Of a stretch of 64,000 nt of DNA, positions 63,037-64,000 are shown one piece after another. The stretch covers positions 62,001 through 126,000 of the forward strand of contig CAZOZM010000002.1 of assembly GCA_964584255.1 (NCBI GenBank). Direction: 5' to 3'. Numbering within the stretch: position 1 is the stretch's first letter; each line of letters begins with the position of its first letter. The translations under genes and the position numbers were made by a program. The notes beneath the pieces are model-generated. The model searched no databases. It was not told where the DNA came from and worked only from the letters and a program-made list of their open reading frames with translations. Origin of the DNA: UBA3775 sp964584255 (GTDB lineage: Bacteria; Bacillota; Clostridia; Lachnospirales; Lachnospiraceae).

Positions 63037-63543
63037 TTACATCTGGTATAACCTTACTATTTCCTTAACTGTTTCCCTTATCTGTAAATCCTCACAATCA
63101 AGTATTACATCTGCATATTTTTCATACAATGGCTTTCTTTCCTCATAAAGGTCCTTCAGTGACATGCCCGACTTAATTGCCACGCCCCTCTCAGAAAGGT
63201 CTCCCAGTCTTGCCTCTATCTCTTCATACGGAAGTTTCAGATAAAAAACCTTTCCGATTTGGCGGAGATGTTCCATTGCATTTTCTCCGTATACGACACT
63301 TCCTCCTGTTGCAATTACGGACTTTCGTGCCCGAATTTCCGAATTAACCCTGTCTTCAATAATCTGAAATCCTTCAAGTCCCTGTTCGGAAATAATCTCG
63401 TGGAGGAGTTTTCCCTCCTTTTCCTGTATCAGTAAATCCGAATCCAGGAATCCATAACCGAGATTCTTTGCCAGGACAACTCCGACCGTACTCTTTCCCG
63501 CTCCGGGCATTCCTATGAGTATTATATTTTCTTTTTTCTGCAT
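63037..63543 (-). CDS. aroK: Shikimate kinase
   Basis: 168 residues with Walker A GMPGAGKSTVG (11-21), DSD of the shikimate-binding site (LDSDLLIQE), and VIATGGSVV with the substrate-binding Gly-Gly. Phosphorylates shikimate in aromatic amino-acid synthesis. It starts 3 nt after the flavodiiron gene, with GAGGAA inside that gene's end. No other aro genes nearby. Confidence 0.95.
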   Translation of the reverse strand: MQKKENIILIGMPGAGKSTVGVVLAKNLGYGFLDSDLLIQEKEGKLLHEIISEQGLEGFQIIEDRVNSEIRARKSVIATGGSVVYGENAMEHLRQIGKVFYLKLPYEEIEARLGDLSERGVAIKSGMSLKDLYEERKPLYEKYADVILDCEDLQIRETVKEIVRLYQM

Positions 63544-63546
63544 ACT

Positions 63547-64000
63547 CTATTCCTCTGCCGCCATCATATCCGCAAGAGCTGACAATGCCGACTCGGATTC
63601 ATCACTGAGTGCAGATTTTATTGATACAACCGTCGGAAGAATCTCCACATCCTTGAGTTCCTCCAGATACTTTCTCATGATTTTGGCCGCCTGTGGTGTC
63701 CATGTTCCGTTTTCTACCAGACCAACCTTACGGTTTCTGTAAGTCTTCGCCTTAAGATGATTCAGGAAGTCCTCCATCACCGGAAACAGTCCGCCGTCAT
63801 AAGTCGGCGCGCAGAGAATCATTCTGTCATATCTGAATGCATCTTCAACTGCTTCCGCCATGTCATCACGGGTGAGATCGTTAAATGCCGTCTTTATCCC
63901 CTTTGCCTCAAGCATTTTTTTAAGCTTTTCAGCCGCTTTCAGAGTATTTCCGTGAATTGAGGCACATGCAATAAATACTCCTCTGTCCTCCGGCTCATAA
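63547..64000 (-). CDS. Flavodiiron protein, C-terminal flavodoxin domain (partial)
   Basis: About 151 residues, cut by the window edge, so the N-terminal metallo-beta-lactamase-like diiron domain is outside. GNTLKAAEKLKK and CAPTYDGGLFPVMEDFLNHL are the FMN-binding loops of FprA-type A-type flavoproteins, and VGLVENGTWTPQAAK follows. These enzymes reduce O2 or NO to protect anaerobes. It runs into aroK with a 3-nt gap, so the two share a transcript. Confidence 0.88.
   Translation of the reverse strand, partial: YEPEDRGVFIACASIHGNTLKAAEKLKKMLEAKGIKTAFNDLTRDDMAEAVEDAFRYDRMILCAPTYDGGLFPVMEDFLNHLKAKTYRNRKVGLVENGTWTPQAAKIMRKYLEELKDVEILPTVVSIKSALSDESESALSALADMMAAEE

Overview
The window looks like chromosome of a spore-forming, anaerobic, low-to-moderate G+C Clostridia, most likely a Lachnospiraceae gut or rumen bacterium. 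The evidence is a spoIIID gene, a membrane-bound Ech-type [NiFe] hydrogenase with its hyp maturation genes, a preQ1-I riboswitch in front of a QueT transporter, mannan-degrading enzymes, a spore-photoproduct-lyase-like radical SAM protein, and strong AGGAGG-type ribosome binding sites. Species is not assigned.

Layout. 1-1.6 kb: remains of a defence island, with a NADAR glycosidase (cut by the window edge), a coupled unknown gene, an hsdM relic broken by a stop codon and truncated, and a small HTH repressor. 2-6 kb: an L-fucose/arabinose isomerase-like protein, queT with promoter and riboswitch, pgi and spoIIID. 6.4-8.2 kb: a PadR regulator, two paralogous small membrane proteins and a secreted protein. 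8.5-11.4 kb: a MarR/MATE/metallo-hydrolase operon. 11.6-16.5 kb: amidohydrolase, ROK sugar kinase, GH2 beta-mannosidase and a zinc-ribbon membrane protein. 16.8-19.8 kb: trkA-trkH potassium uptake. 19.9-23.5 kb: SDR, SPL-like radical SAM enzyme coupled to a nucleosidase, and an HMGL-like aldolase. 23.8-27.4 kb: a decaying ABC transporter cassette with at least three separate reading-frame lesions, headed by a promoter with a 12-bp direct repeat at a 21-bp period. A tRNA-Gly follows.

28-39 kb: Nudix hydrolase, SGNH acetylesterase, an unknown membrane protein, a GH130 mannosyl phosphorylase divergent from an AraC regulator, two membrane-tethered trigger-factor-like chaperones, a sugar-binding-fold/GGDEF fusion and CorA. 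39-50 kb: one long minus-strand operon, AEC transporter-echABCDEF-hypFCDE, facing a DtxR-family regulator across an inverted repeat. 51-57 kb: proB-proC-methionine synthase/MTHFR fusion-DMT exporter, an ArsB/NhaD transporter and a histidine phosphatase. 58-64 kb: a cytoplasmic ParB-like/BMP fusion, a DUF896 protein, a dual-REC/degenerate GGDEF/EAL protein, aroK and the end of a flavodiiron protein.

How it fits together. Mannan genes (GH2, ROK, GH130 with AraC, perhaps the acetylesterase and pgi) would feed hexoses into glycolysis. Ech would reoxidise ferredoxin, release H2 and build an ion gradient, and the hyp genes would mature it. Two c-di-GMP proteins, one probably a cyclase with a sugar-binding-like sensor and one probably a phosphodiesterase, suggest nutrient-linked second-messenger control. 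The best candidates for undescribed biology are the ParB-like/BMP fusion with its structured leader, the PadR/membrane pair/secreted protein operon, the nucleosidase/SPL-like pair and the doubled EchF ferredoxin.
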